From Chloroflexota bacterium (GTDB lineage Bacteria > Chloroflexota > UBA6077): 5,312 bases of DNA. The notes under the pieces were generated by a model, which was not told where the DNA came from, made no database searches, and saw only the letters and a program-made list of their open reading frames with translations. Shown one piece after another: positions 5,249 through 5,312 of this stretch. How positions within the stretch are numbered: the stretch's first letter is position 1; each line of letters starts with the position of its first letter. The stretch covers positions 1 through 5,312 of the forward strand of contig JAJYKO010000481.1 of the NCBI GenBank assembly GCA_021788565.1. Reading direction: 5' to 3'. Both the position numbers and the translations under genes were made by a program.

Positions 5249-5262
5249 GCGCACGCGTGCGC
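5249..5262. repeat. Perfect 14-bp palindrome GCGCACGCGTGCGC
   Basis: The sequence equals its own reverse complement over 14 bp and sits 5 nt beyond the third repeat array. It could bind a dimeric protein or be part of the repeat element's end. In GC-rich DNA a chance match is possible, so this is a pattern report only. Confidence 0.4.
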
Positions 5263-5312
5263 TAGGCTGCATGCCCCCGACGGCCCAACTGTTTTCAGCT
5301 TTTTAATCTTTC

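Noticed and set aside
1..5312. Insertion sequence, integrase, tRNA or attachment site explaining the mosaic
   Set aside because: I found no transposase or integrase frame, no terminal inverted repeats with target duplications and no tRNA-like fold; any mobility signal would have to lie outside the window.

Overview
The window is about 60% GC by eye and reads as bacterial accessory DNA. All supported genes are on the + strand. The degenerate, roughly 10-nt-period intergenic repeats (CGCGAAAGG / CGCAGAGAC / CGCAAAGAG types) and the UPF0175 plus DUF3368 toxin-antitoxin pair are things I associate with Chloroflexota and other environmental bacteria. That placement is an inference from memory, with low confidence, and no marker gene here fixes the taxon.

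Region 1 (1-986) is a broken restriction-modification locus. A fragment of a site-specific DNA adenine methyltransferase (frame 2, clear similarity about 31-313) is joined out of frame to the C-terminal half of a type I specificity subunit, HsdS (frame 3, about 321-986). The frame open from 87 runs through both, but its first ~77 codons are the methyltransferase DNA read in the wrong frame.

Region 2 (990-2039) starts 3 nt after the HsdS stop. It encodes a two-domain protein: an uninterrupted pentapeptide-repeat beta-helix followed by a TIR-like/Rossmann-type domain. Its tight linkage to R-M debris makes it a candidate defence protein.

Region 3 (2040-3322) holds one gene, a two-helix membrane protein with a bacterial PH (bPH_2/DUF304) domain (2283-2807). 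It is flanked by repeat-bearing spacers: a short repeat array at 2092-2131, a perfect 11-bp hairpin at 2877-2903, and a ~420-nt gene-free repeat island at 2904-3322.

Region 4 (3323-3817) is a small two-helix membrane protein that I cannot assign to a family.

Region 5 (3862-5102) is a toxin-antitoxin module with a clear sigma-70 promoter (TTGCCG-17-TATAAT). Gene order is a Phd/YefM-type antitoxin, then a UPF0175-like small protein, then a DUF3368/PIN-like putative RNase toxin that overlaps it by ATGA. Two antitoxin-like genes therefore precede one toxin.

The right edge (5103-5312) has no gene; it holds a third copy of the repeat family and a perfect 14-bp palindrome. The most interesting points are the chimeric R-M junction, the pentapeptide/TIR-like fusion, the three-gene TA layout and the three repeat arrays in 5.3 kb.
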